This document shows, piece after piece, positions 52,754 to 61,369 of a stretch of 64,000 nucleotides of DNA (its first letter is position 1; every line of letters begins with the position of its first letter). The position numbers and the translations under genes are program-made. A model generated the notes under the pieces. The model was given only the letters and a program-made list of their open reading frames with translations, was not told the origin of the DNA and did no database searches. Source of the DNA: Catalinimonas niigatensis (lineage in GTDB: Bacteria; Bacteroidota; Bacteroidia; Cytophagales; Cyclobacteriaceae); contig NZ_CP119422.1 in NCBI RefSeq assembly GCF_030506285.1, positions 620,001 through 684,000 of the forward strand. The letters are read 5' to 3'.

Positions 52754-54367
52754 TTGAGACAGTTTGCCGAACTTTTTACAGTGTTAGATCAAACCAACAA
52801 GACCAATGACAAAATAGCACTTCTGAAGCAGTACTTCCAAGAAGCAAGTGATAAAGATAAGCTATGGACACTGGCTCTTTTCACACACAAACGACCAAAA
52901 AAACAAGTTCGGACTGCTTTACTCAGGGAATGGACAGCTGAACTGGCAGCAGTTCCCTCCTGGCTTTTTGAAGAATCTTATTCGGTAGTTGGTGATCTGG
53001 CAGAAACCATGGCGCTCTTACTGCCTGAACCTGCCGAACAACAAGACCAGCCTCTTTCCTACTGGATTGCCTACATCCGGGATATGGAAAATTTAAGCGA
53101 TGCTGAGAAAAAGGAAAAGATTCTTTATGCGTGGCAGCAAATGAGCCGACAGGAGAAATTTGTATTCAATAAATTGATGACCAGTAGTTTTAGAATTGGT
53201 GTTTCTCAAAACATGGTTATCCGGGCAATATCAGAAGTGCATCAAGTGGATAAAACTGTGGTGGCACATCGGCTGATGGGTAACTGGCAGCCTGATACTT
53301 CCAGTTATGAAGGATTACTTTTGGAAGAAAACAAAGAAGATAACCTTTCCAGACCTTATCCCTTTTTTCTGGCACATGCGCTGGAAACCAAAGATTTTGA
53401 AGCCATTGAAGATGTAAATGATTGGCAGATTGAGTGGAAATGGGATGGTATACGCTCACAGGTCATCGTCAGAGGCGGTAAACTTTTTATCTGGTCGAGA
53501 GGTGAAGAACTGCTGACTGAAAAATTTCCTGAACTACACGCATTTCAGAATTTTCTACCCGATGGAACGGTGATAGATGGTGAAATTCTTCCATTTAAAA
53601 ATGGTGAACTTTTAAATTTTGCTGCCCTGCAAACCCGTATCGGACGAAAAAATCTTACAAAAAACATTCTGAAATCGGCCCCGGTCATCATTCGTGCGTA
53701 TGATCTGCTGGAATGGCAAGGAAAAGACATTCGCCAGGAGCCTCTTTCTATAAGGCGTGAACTATTAGAAAATCTGCATACATCGCTACAGGTCCAACTT
53801 CCTTTTTTCCAGCTTTCCACTCTTGTCAGCCCTGAGGATAAAGAAATACTTAAAAACTTGAGGTTACAATCCCGGGATTATTTTGCTGAAGGTTTTATGC
53901 TCAAAAGGAAAAGTTCTGCGTATCAGGTAGGACGAAAAAGAGGTGATTGGTGGAAGTGGAAAGTAGATCCTTTGACCATTGATGGCGTACTGATCAACGC
54001 ACAGCGAGGAACAGGAAGAAGAGCTGGCCTTTATACAGATTACACATTTGCAGTCTGGGATCGTGAGGAAGGAAAAGAAGAACTTGTGCCCTTTACCAAA
54101 GCTTATTCAGGTCTTACCGATGCTGAATTTCGTCAGGTAGATCGTTTTATCAAGCAAAATACCAGGGAACGCTTTGGGCCGGTGCGCACTGTGAAGCCTG
54201 AACTGGTATTTGAAATTGCTTTTGAAGGAATTCAGGAGTCCAAAAGACATAAATCAGGGGTGGCTTTGCGCTTTCCCCGTATGCTACGCTGGAGGCATGA
54301 CAAAAAAGCAGAAGATGCCAATTCGCTGGAAGAGCTCAAAGCGCTGTTGGATGCATACGGCGGTTAA
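52754..54367 (+). CDS. ATP-dependent DNA ligase
   Basis: The 537-residue protein has an N-terminal DNA-binding domain (about 1-200), an adenylation domain with EWKWDGIR (nucleotidylated K229, D231, R234) and VIDGEILPF, and an OB-fold domain with QVGRKRGDWWKWK. It resembles the bacterial ligases that often sit beside a DEXH helicase and a metallo-exonuclease in a repair cassette, but those partners are absent here. Translation starts at a TTG (52754), where the family N terminus MRQFAELF begins. It converges with the mannosylglycerate genes, the two stops sharing TTAA at 54364-54367. Confidence 0.9.
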   Translation: MRQFAELFTVLDQTNKTNDKIALLKQYFQEASDKDKLWTLALFTHKRPKKQVRTALLREWTAELAAVPSWLFEESYSVVGDLAETMALLLPEPAEQQDQPLSYWIAYIRDMENLSDAEKKEKILYAWQQMSRQEKFVFNKLMTSSFRIGVSQNMVIRAISEVHQVDKTVVAHRLMGNWQPDTSSYEGLLLEENKEDNLSRPYPFFLAHALETKDFEAIEDVNDWQIEWKWDGIRSQVIVRGGKLFIWSRGEELLTEKFPELHAFQNFLPDGTVIDGEILPFKNGELLNFAALQTRIGRKNLTKNILKSAPVIIRAYDLLEWQGKDIRQEPLSIRRELLENLHTSLQVQLPFFQLSTLVSPEDKEILKNLRLQSRDYFAEGFMLKRKSSAYQVGRKRGDWWKWKVDPLTIDGVLINAQRGTGRRAGLYTDYTFAVWDREEGKEELVPFTKAYSGLTDAEFRQVDRFIKQNTRERFGPVRTVKPELVFEIAFEGIQESKRHKSGVALRFPRMLRWRHDKKAEDANSLEELKALLDAYGG

Positions 54368-55197
54368 AAGTTGAACAGAGAGCGCACTGCTAAATTCCAT
54401 CCCTGAGGGCCTATAGCCTCAATTTTTTGAATACTAGGGTGGTCAATAGCTTCCCACTGACCTGAGGGTTTTTGTACCAGGAAAGGAATACCAACGGCAT
54501 TCAACAGAGGTAAATCGTTGGCAGAATCGCCCAGTCCTACGGTTTTGATTTCACCGTATTCTTTTCTGAAAAGCTTGTTGAGTATTTGAACCGCCTTGCC
54601 TTTGTCACTTCCTTTGCCCATCACCGTATGAAATTTCCCTCCTGAAATACATTGCAGATGTTGCTGATTCAGCATTTCTAAAAATTGATCCCAGCTTTTT
54701 GATTCTGTCTCTGCTTCCAGCAAAGTTTCTGAATACTCCCGACTTGCTGCTCTTTGGGCGGCATCTGAAGGTAAACTGGTTAGCTGTATAATCTCCTCTA
54801 AGGTTAAATCCTTATAGCCTTTGGGCTCAATATTGACTTTTTTTCTAGCACCTTCAATTACTTCTCTGATTTCATGAAAACTTTTGCCTAACACAATGAC
54901 GGTATAATTTTCTATTTGAGAAAAAGTGAGGCTTTGTGGCAAATCAAGCTGCGAAAGTTCAAAATCAAAAAATCCATCAGGAATGAGTATGGCACTGCCG
55001 TTCTCGACAATAAAGGGAAACTGAAGATCCATTGCCTTCCGATAAACTTCCTGCTCTAGCCTGGTTTTAGAGGAGCAGAAAACTACCGGAATATCCATTT
55101 GCCGGAGTTGCTCAACGGTACCCTGGGTTTCTTTGTAAGAATACGTTTTGAAATCCAGCAAAGTACCGTCAAGATCAGTATAAATAATCCACTTCAA
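54364..55197 (-). CDS. mpgP: Mannosyl-3-phosphoglycerate phosphatase
   Basis: The 277-residue HAD phosphatase of the COF/MPGP type has the nucleophile in TDLDGTLLD (D8), FCSSKTRLEQE, ENGSAI and the C-terminal GDSANDLPLLNAVG. It removes phosphate from mannosyl-3-phosphoglycerate, giving mannosylglycerate. Translation starts at TTG 55197. It follows mpgS by 37 bp in the same transcript. The synthase linkage fixes the substrate better than the sequence alone. Confidence 0.9.
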   Translation of the reverse strand: MKWIIYTDLDGTLLDFKTYSYKETQGTVEQLRQMDIPVVFCSSKTRLEQEVYRKAMDLQFPFIVENGSAILIPDGFFDFELSQLDLPQSLTFSQIENYTVIVLGKSFHEIREVIEGARKKVNIEPKGYKDLTLEEIIQLTSLPSDAAQRAASREYSETLLEAETESKSWDQFLEMLNQQHLQCISGGKFHTVMGKGSDKGKAVQILNKLFRKEYGEIKTVGLGDSANDLPLLNAVGIPFLVQKPSGQWEAIDHPSIQKIEAIGPQGWNLAVRSLFNF

Positions 55198-55234
55198 GAT
55201 GATAAAACATGATTAGTGATGGTTGAAGAAAAAA

Positions 55235-56536
55235 TCATTTCATTTCCAGTACTTTTCCCTGGTCGGGCAGATGATCGCCTTTTTCATCTACTTTGTCACG
55301 AATCAAACCTGGCTGCGCATTTTTGATTTTCTTGCTCAGATCTGCTTTTAAATGCTTGGCATAAGGTTGATTTTCCAATGCCTTGGCAAATTTTTTCAGA
55401 TCAGCATTAACAATGGCCGGGTAATAGGATAAAGTTTCAGAAAGTTTATCTCCTCTTTTCAGTAATTTTCGGTTATACAGATCTTCCATGATCTCCTGTT
55501 TCAGCGGTTCAGGACAGATGGGAGAACGGTAAATTACTTCCATCGCCGCTCTACTCATGTCTTTGACATGCTCATCTCCCTTGACCTCATGCAAATGAGG
55601 GTTTCTTGATTCAATCTGAAACACTTCAATCCGGTTTCTAAGCACATCTTTTTCAGGATTACCAATGATGCCACCAAAACGCTCCAGCATATTGATGTAA
55701 TGGTAAGGCTCAATGGAGTAACCGGAAGAGAAATCAAGTTTGGCCGCCAAATCTATGGTCATGGCATGTTCACCGGCATTACCGGTTTTGATAATTTCTG
55801 TACCATAACCGGTATAATTACTGACCAAAGAATTTAGTACCCGGTTTGTATGCTCAGAGGCGCGACCACGTTTGGCGAAAAACAGATTTGATTCAACAAT
55901 TTTAGGTTTACTGTGCCAGGAAATCCTGACCATCGCATATTTTGACTTAGTCAGAATAAAACCAGCGCAATACTCTTTGACATACTCTAAAACAGCGCCA
56001 GGAAAGAAATTGTCGGAATCAATAAAACCAATGTATTTTCTTCCGGTAAGATAGGCTATGATGGTGCTCAGGATCATTCCTTCTGCTTTACCACTTTTGA
56101 TGTTTCCCTCCTCGTCAAGAATATACTTATAACCGGAGGTTTCACAGGCTTTTGCCAGTACAGGATCTTTTTGATGGACAACCATTACCTGCTTTCCCAT
56201 AAAGCGGGCAGCATGTTCTATGGCATCTTTTTCAATGTAAAAACGATCAATTGGTTCGCGAGGGCTATTGGAAACGATGACGACCAGACAGCCATTAGGT
56301 ATTCCGGAAAGCACACCTTCTATCAGTTTGATGCGTTCTTCCATCACCGGCACTACGATGACCATCTGTTCTTCTATCTCATGCAAAGATTCGTAGGAAA
56401 GTCTGACGATGGTAGAATTTTCTTTTCCTTCGTTTTTAGAAAACTTCAGGCCAGCATCTAGTTCGTATACTTTCTGTACATCGTGAAACATGATGGGTCC
56501 GAATCTTTCTACTTCACGGGGGATCTCTATTCTCAT
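55235..56536 (-). CDS. mpgS: Mannosyl-3-phosphoglycerate synthase
   Basis: The 433-residue GT55 glycosyltransferase transfers mannose from GDP-mannose to 3-phosphoglycerate. Characteristic sequences are IEIPREVERFG, VVPVMEERIKLIEGVLSGIP, GKAEGMI (149-155), the nucleotide/metal motif FIDSDNFFPGAV (D173, D175) and TGNAGEHAMT. Together with the following phosphatase it makes mannosylglycerate, a compatible solute best known from thermophiles and a few marine bacteria and red algae. The gene pair is intact and compact. Confidence 0.93.
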   Translation of the reverse strand: MRIEIPREVERFGPIMFHDVQKVYELDAGLKFSKNEGKENSTIVRLSYESLHEIEEQMVIVVPVMEERIKLIEGVLSGIPNGCLVVIVSNSPREPIDRFYIEKDAIEHAARFMGKQVMVVHQKDPVLAKACETSGYKYILDEEGNIKSGKAEGMILSTIIAYLTGRKYIGFIDSDNFFPGAVLEYVKEYCAGFILTKSKYAMVRISWHSKPKIVESNLFFAKRGRASEHTNRVLNSLVSNYTGYGTEIIKTGNAGEHAMTIDLAAKLDFSSGYSIEPYHYINMLERFGGIIGNPEKDVLRNRIEVFQIESRNPHLHEVKGDEHVKDMSRAAMEVIYRSPICPEPLKQEIMEDLYNRKLLKRGDKLSETLSYYPAIVNADLKKFAKALENQPYAKHLKADLSKKIKNAQPGLIRDKVDEKGDHLPDQGKVLEMK

Positions 56537-56648
56537 AAATAAAATTTCTAAATTTTCAGATATTTGTATGGCATTACATTAATACCACACTCTAAATTTA
56601 AAGAGTTTACTTACTAGAGCCAAAGTTAATTTCATTTTTTCAATAAAA

Positions 56649-57776
56649 TCAATAATCTATTATAAATGGTTCAGGGCTAAAACACAAGATAAAAATCAAC
56701 AATGCCAGCCATCCCAATATTTTTCTACCGGTACTTAACGGATGGTTAATATGGACCGGAGGATGATAAATACCCAAAAATCTACCGATCAATAAACCAA
56801 ATAAGAGCCAACCCTGATATCCTCTGAGCAAAGGATTATAGCTGGCAAGCAGGAATTGTGCACTAAAAACAGCCAGTGCTATTAAAAAGTTGGTTTGAGC
56901 CGAAGGTGTCAAACGTGAAAAGACAATATATAAAAAACCTAAATAAAGAGGAATACCAAACATCAGATCATCCGTAGGTTCATATGGATTTACCGTACCT
57001 AAACCTGCATAAAAAATATAAATAATAAACAGTATAGCAGAGACTTTCTGATGCAGGCGACTTCCAATCAATCCATACAATACATGTCCTCCATCCAGTT
57101 GTCCGATAGGTATGAGGTTAAGGGCGGTAAAGAATAAGGATAGAAAACCTGCAAATAACCAGGGATAATGAATCATTTCATGGTCATTCGGTACCCTTTC
57201 CGGATCAGCAACATAGGTTTTAAAAAATTCAAAAAGCAAAGTCGTACCCAACTTGAACGAACCAGGCTCGTCCTGATACACATGATCAGCATAGTCTAAT
57301 CCATATTCCTGGTATTCAGGATGAATCTCATAAATATACTCCGGTGGAGGCAGGTGGGTAAAGCCATAAAATAAAACACCTAAAGCTACCACAAATCCTG
57401 CAAGAGGGCCTGAAATGCCAATGTCAAAATACTTTTTCCGGCTATTGACAAAATCCTTGATCCTGATGACTGCACCGAAAGTACCAATGGATGGGGCAAA
57501 CAAAAATCCTAACCACATAGGAATATAATAGGGCAAGGTAGCATCAACCTTATGCTTTTTGGCGGTAAAGTAATGGCCAAATTCGTGTACAGTCAGTACA
57601 CCTAAAAATGGTACTGAAAAAGCAAATCCTTTGAGAAAATACTCCCAGGTCAATGGGTTTTCATCATAGAACAGAAAACGGCCAAACTGCCACTCCACTC
57701 CTGCCAAGGTGGTGGTAATTACCGTGATTACAAAGAGTCCAATCTGTATGCTTATTCTTTTGGTTCTGGGATTCAT
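56649..57776 (-). CDS. Site-2 protease family (M50) membrane metallopeptidase
   Basis: The 375-residue membrane protein has about seven to eight helices. The zinc motif VHEFGHYFTAKKH has H64, E65 and H68, and the third ligand lies in GQLDGGHVLYG (about 225). No PDZ domain is visible, so it resembles the Bacteroidota and plant EGY-like S2P group rather than RseP. It probably cuts a membrane-bound regulator, which is not adjacent. Its start overlaps the stop of the HAD phosphatase gene by 4 bp. Confidence 0.88.
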   Translation of the reverse strand: MNPRTKRISIQIGLFVITVITTTLAGVEWQFGRFLFYDENPLTWEYFLKGFAFSVPFLGVLTVHEFGHYFTAKKHKVDATLPYYIPMWLGFLFAPSIGTFGAVIRIKDFVNSRKKYFDIGISGPLAGFVVALGVLFYGFTHLPPPEYIYEIHPEYQEYGLDYADHVYQDEPGSFKLGTTLLFEFFKTYVADPERVPNDHEMIHYPWLFAGFLSLFFTALNLIPIGQLDGGHVLYGLIGSRLHQKVSAILFIIYIFYAGLGTVNPYEPTDDLMFGIPLYLGFLYIVFSRLTPSAQTNFLIALAVFSAQFLLASYNPLLRGYQGWLLFGLLIGRFLGIYHPPVHINHPLSTGRKILGWLALLIFILCFSPEPFIIDY

Positions 57777-58402
57777 TGGACTGCAAAAAAATCAACAATT
57801 CCTTGATCTAACTGAACATGAAAAGTTTGTAAACCAACAGCAGCCGCAGCTTCTATATTCTCCAGTCTGTCATCCACAAAAAGTGTAGATCCTACGTTCA
57901 AATTATGGTCATCAATGACATGCTGGTAAATTTCAGGTTCGGGTTTTCTTAGTTTTAGTTCATGAGAATAATACACCTTATCAAAAAAATGATTGATATC
58001 CGCTTTACCGCTATTTTGCTCAATGATCTTGTTAAATGCAGAAACATGAATTGCATTGGTATTGCTCAACACAAAAATCTTATATTGAGATTTTAGTTTT
58101 TCCAGCGTTTGCAAACGCTCAACAGGAATATGAAGTAACATGGAATTCCATGCTGCATCAATTTCTTCATCTTTGATGGAAGGATTATCAGTTAGTTTAC
58201 GAATGCCTTCGCGAAATTCCGTATCACTAATAAACCCTTTTTCATAATCCAGAAAAAGCTGCACATTTTCACTCAACAATTGTTCACTACTCTGTTTGCC
58301 TTGGTAAAGAGCAGCTAATGCTTTAAATGCACGCTGAGGGTCAATGTCAATGATGACACCACCCAGATCAAAAATGATGTTTTCAATATTTTGTAAAGCC
58401 AT
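57773..58402 (-). CDS. HAD-superfamily phosphatase (HAD-IA type)
   Basis: The protein of about 209 residues has motif I IIFDLGGVIIDID (nucleophile Asp), a helical cap (about 20-90), motif II FVLSNTN, motif III Lys in LRKPEPEIY, and motif IV FVDDRLENIEAA. It resembles small sugar-phosphate or FMN phosphatases such as YihX. The ATG at 58402 is preferred over a TTG at 58411. It is coupled to the S2P gene downstream. The substrate is unknown. Confidence 0.85.
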   Translation of the reverse strand: MALQNIENIIFDLGGVIIDIDPQRAFKALAALYQGKQSSEQLLSENVQLFLDYEKGFISDTEFREGIRKLTDNPSIKDEEIDAAWNSMLLHIPVERLQTLEKLKSQYKIFVLSNTNAIHVSAFNKIIEQNSGKADINHFFDKVYYSHELKLRKPEPEIYQHVIDDHNLNVGSTLFVDDRLENIEAAAAVGLQTFHVQLDQGIVDFFAVQ

Positions 58403-58586
58403 AGAAGTCAAAGATGTGATAATCCATTATTAAATCAAAAATCAGCACAAGGTTAAGGATTTTTTAATTTTCACCAGCTTGTTGTTGTTTATTAACCTTA
58501 GTTTGTGCAGGTTCAGCATGAATTCATTCTTGAACAGAAAGTGTTAATCACAATTGAATTTTAATATCTGATTCGCTAATTAGATG

Positions 58587-58649
58587 TTATTCTGATTTTC
58601 TTTTAAGAGGCAAGGGGTTGCAACCCCTTGTTAAAAATTATCAGAATAA
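58587..58649. repeat. 63-bp nested inverted repeat with a perfect 20-bp palindrome
   Basis: Outer arms TTATTCTGAT (58587-58596) and ATCAGAATAA (58640-58649) pair exactly. Inner arms TTTTAA (58601-58606) and TTAAAA (58631-58636) also pair. The centre CAAGGGGTTG|CAACCCCTTG (58611-58630) is a perfect palindrome. The element ends 31 bp before the ATG of the phosphatase-family gene. It may be a REP-like repeat, a regulator site or an RNA hairpin; no second copy was seen in this window. Confidence 0.75.
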
Positions 58650-58680
58650 TGTTTATTATCTCAAACCTATTTCTATTGCT

Positions 58681-59694
58681 ATGCATCATGACAAAGTAAT
58701 CGCAGTGTTGATAAAAGTGGGGAATGCTGTTTGCGATCATGTGTATCAATCTTTACAAACCCAGCACATAGAAAAACTAAGCGAAATTGTAGAAGATGTT
58801 GCTGAGGATACTATTTATGTCATAGACCGTGAGGTAGAGAAAGTTATTACCCCCATTCTTGAAAAATCAGCTCCTGAATTAGGGGGAATCGTTTTGATTG
58901 CTGAAGGTATGGGAGATAAGACATGCAAACAAGTGTGGCCCTCATACCTGCAAGAAGAAAAGGCTGCTGTACGTATCATCATGGACCCTATAGATGGCAC
59001 CAGAGGGATTATGTACAATAAAAGATCTGCTTTTTTTCTGGCCGGTGCTGCGCCAAATCAAGGTAATGAAATGTATTTACAGGATATTGAGGTGTCGGTA
59101 ATGACCGAACTCCCTACCTCTAAAGCTTACCTCAGTGATATATTGTTTGCGATTAAAGGAAAAGGAGCTTTTGGTCTGCAAAGAAACCTGCTCAATCAAA
59201 AGGTCAGTAAATTACATTTTCAACCTTCATCAGCTACAACAATCATAGGCGGATTTGCCCAGATATCCAGGTTTTTTCCACCTGGCAGAGCTATTCTGGC
59301 AAAGATTGAAGAAGAACTTATTGATAGCCTTGCAGAAGTTCAGGAAGGAAAAGCATTGGTTTTTGAAGATCAATATATTTCCAGCGGAGGACAGCTTTAT
59401 GAGATACTTATGGGCCATGACCGCTTTATTGCCGACTTACGTCCTGCGCTATATCAACAATTAAATCAATCTGGAACAGTGACTGGACTGACCTGTCATC
59501 CTTATGATGTTTGCACTACCCTAGTTGGCGATGAAGCTGGCATCATTATTACTGACATAAAAGGAGCTATCCTTAATGTGCCTTTGAATCTGACCCATTC
59601 CGTAGGCTGGATAGCTTATGCCAACAAAAACATTCAGCAACAGGTAGAACCTGTATTACAACGTATTTTAAGAAAAATTAACTGGATTCCTTAG
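58681..59694 (+). CDS. Inositol-monophosphatase/FBPase-superfamily protein
   Basis: From the ATG at 58681 the protein has 337 residues; a TTG at 58618 lies inside the palindrome and is rejected. The metal-binding signature MDPIDGTRG (D102, D105) and upstream Glu (IVLIAEGMGD) identify a lithium-sensitive phosphatase fold. A long C-terminal half contains GGFAQISRFFPPG and a closing HPYDVCTTLVGDEAG. The substrate may be a sugar phosphate rather than inositol phosphate. It is 1 bp from the kinase gene that follows, so the phosphatase and kinase are co-expressed. Confidence 0.83.
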   Translation: MHHDKVIAVLIKVGNAVCDHVYQSLQTQHIEKLSEIVEDVAEDTIYVIDREVEKVITPILEKSAPELGGIVLIAEGMGDKTCKQVWPSYLQEEKAAVRIIMDPIDGTRGIMYNKRSAFFLAGAAPNQGNEMYLQDIEVSVMTELPTSKAYLSDILFAIKGKGAFGLQRNLLNQKVSKLHFQPSSATTIIGGFAQISRFFPPGRAILAKIEEELIDSLAEVQEGKALVFEDQYISSGGQLYEILMGHDRFIADLRPALYQQLNQSGTVTGLTCHPYDVCTTLVGDEAGIIITDIKGAILNVPLNLTHSVGWIAYANKNIQQQVEPVLQRILRKINWIP

Positions 59695-59695
59695 T

Positions 59696-61048
59696 ATGAG
59701 TAAAATTGCAGGTATACTTAAAGATTTTTATGCCAGCCATCAGCAGAAAGTGTTTCAGGCTACTGCACCGGGTAGGCTGGATATTATGGGGGGTATTTCA
59801 AATTACTCCGGTTCTCTTTTGATACAAAAACCCTTGCTGGAAGAAACTTCGGCGTATGTATCTTTTCGTGAAGATTCTGAAATCAATATCAAAACGATCA
59901 TACAGGGAGAGATACGCTCATTTTCTGCACATTATGAGGATATCGTAGGTGAGTTTAAAGTACCTAATTACGACTATGCCCGGGATCAAATCCTAAAAAA
60001 AGAAGGGGGTGAATGGGCCATATATATCGTAGGCTGTATTCTTATTCTGAATGAGATGCGCCATCTCAAGCCGGAAGGAATTGATATTTTAATAACAACA
60101 GATGTTCCCATTCGCAAAGGACTTGGATCATCAGCTTCTCTGGAAGTAGCTGTTTTGAAAGCGATTGTCAGTTGCCTGAACCTTACAATGAGTGAGTATG
60201 AAATACCTATTATCGCACAAAAGGCTGAGAATTTGGTAGCAGGCGTGGCGTGTGGGTTAATGGATCAGTTGGCGGCTTACAGCAGTAAAAAAAACAAACT
60301 AATCCCTATCATTTGTCAACCGCATGAGGTTTTTCATCCCATTGATATCCCTGACCAGATGTACTTTGTGGGCATCAACAGTGGAATAAGCCAAAGAGAG
60401 GATGGATCGGCGTTTACTGATGTGAGAACAGCCACATTTATGGGGTATAGCATGATAGCGCTCAATAGTGGAGCTACTCTGAGAGACCTGGAGGTAGCTA
60501 AAAATACCGGAGATTTTAGCAAGCTTCCCTATGGTGGGTACCTGGCTAACATTTCTCCTTCTGATTTTGAAAGAAACCATCTTCCTGCTCTGCCCGATAC
60601 CATCAGTGGTCAGGAGTTTTTAGAAAAATATAAAACCATCATAGACCCGATTTCTTTCATTGATAGAGATAAAAATTATTTATTGAAAAATGTAACCCGG
60701 CATCCCGTTTACGAAAACTTCAGAGTGAAATTGTATGCACAGATTTTGAGAAATTATACTACTGAGTTTCAAAATTATTCCAACCGCCTCCAACTGATGG
60801 GAGAATTGATGTATCAGTCGCACCAAAGTTATTCTGATTGTGGGCTAGGGCATGAAAAAACGGATCTCATTGTTCAGATGGTGAAAGAAAAAGGGGATAA
60901 AAAAGGCATACATGGCGCCAGAGTTACCGGAGATGGTAATGGTGGTACCGTATGCGTTTTATGCAGTGGATTATCTGGTCCTGAGTCTGTCCAGGAGTTG
61001 TTCAGAGAATATGCTAAAGTGAATACTGAAGCTGAGTTTTATGCATAA
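59696..61048 (+). CDS. GHMP kinase of the galactokinase/arabinokinase type
   Basis: The 450-residue kinase has all three GHMP motifs: ATAPGRLDIMGGISNYSG (22-39), RKGLGSSASLEVA (140-152) and GARVTGDGNGGTVCVL (near 415). A catalytic Asp lies in CGLMDQLA (D190). The segments GGISNYSGSLLIQ, IICQPHEV and FVGINSGISQ recall plant L-arabinokinase more than bacterial GalK (which has GEHTDYNGG). A sugar-1-kinase acting on arabinose, galactose or a uronic acid is likely. The gene is sandwiched between the IMPase-like gene (1-bp gap) and a small unknown (8-bp overlap). Confidence 0.85.
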   Translation: MSKIAGILKDFYASHQQKVFQATAPGRLDIMGGISNYSGSLLIQKPLLEETSAYVSFREDSEINIKTIIQGEIRSFSAHYEDIVGEFKVPNYDYARDQILKKEGGEWAIYIVGCILILNEMRHLKPEGIDILITTDVPIRKGLGSSASLEVAVLKAIVSCLNLTMSEYEIPIIAQKAENLVAGVACGLMDQLAAYSSKKNKLIPIICQPHEVFHPIDIPDQMYFVGINSGISQREDGSAFTDVRTATFMGYSMIALNSGATLRDLEVAKNTGDFSKLPYGGYLANISPSDFERNHLPALPDTISGQEFLEKYKTIIDPISFIDRDKNYLLKNVTRHPVYENFRVKLYAQILRNYTTEFQNYSNRLQLMGELMYQSHQSYSDCGLGHEKTDLIVQMVKEKGDKKGIHGARVTGDGNGGTVCVLCSGLSGPESVQELFREYAKVNTEAEFYA

Positions 61049-61358
61049 AAATGAAATTCAAGCACAATATTGGACAGATGTAGAGATTCGTCTTGAACTC
61101 ATGAGATATTTAGATCATGCCTCTCTTCATTTTCAGGAGAAGCTCAAGCAGATTTTACTGGATATGAGGCTTCAACATGAATCTTTAGACTCACTACTAA
61201 AAATAGTTTTCAGTCTCCTTGAAAATACAGATTCCAGAAGCATTCAGATATTTATTTGTAATGTGGAGAGAGTGGCCTTTGATACAAATCTTTCTCCTAA
61301 AAGCAGTGAACCCCTTATCTCATTTTTAAATAGATTACAAAGAAAAAAAGCTGTGTAA
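61041..61358 (+). CDS. Small protein of unknown function in the kinase operon
   Basis: The 105-residue, probably all-helical cytosolic protein (VEIRLELMRYLDHASLHFQEKL, LLKIVFSLLENTDSRS) has no recognised domain. The ATG lies 8 bp inside the kinase gene end and the stop lies in the terminator hairpin, so it belongs to the IMPase-kinase operon. A regulatory or adaptor role is possible but not shown. Confidence 0.65.
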   Translation: MHKNEIQAQYWTDVEIRLELMRYLDHASLHFQEKLKQILLDMRLQHESLDSLLKIVFSLLENTDSRSIQIFICNVERVAFDTNLSPKSSEPLISFLNRLQRKKAV

Positions 61359-61369
61359 AGACAGCTTTT
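61347..61369. terminator. Terminator between the kinase operon and spoVR
   Basis: AAAGCTGT (61347-61354) and ACAGCTTT (61361-61368) pair around GTAAAG, with A's before and T's after, so it serves both convergent units. The stop of the small gene (61356-61358) lies in the loop. Confidence 0.75.

Noticed and set aside
54364-54367. Shared TTAA forming both stop codons of ligase and mpgP
   Set aside because: It is a simple consequence of tight convergent packing, not a functional element.
58618-58680. TTG start for the IMPase-like gene
   Set aside because: The TTG lies in the centre of a perfect palindrome and the family domain begins after the ATG at 58681.
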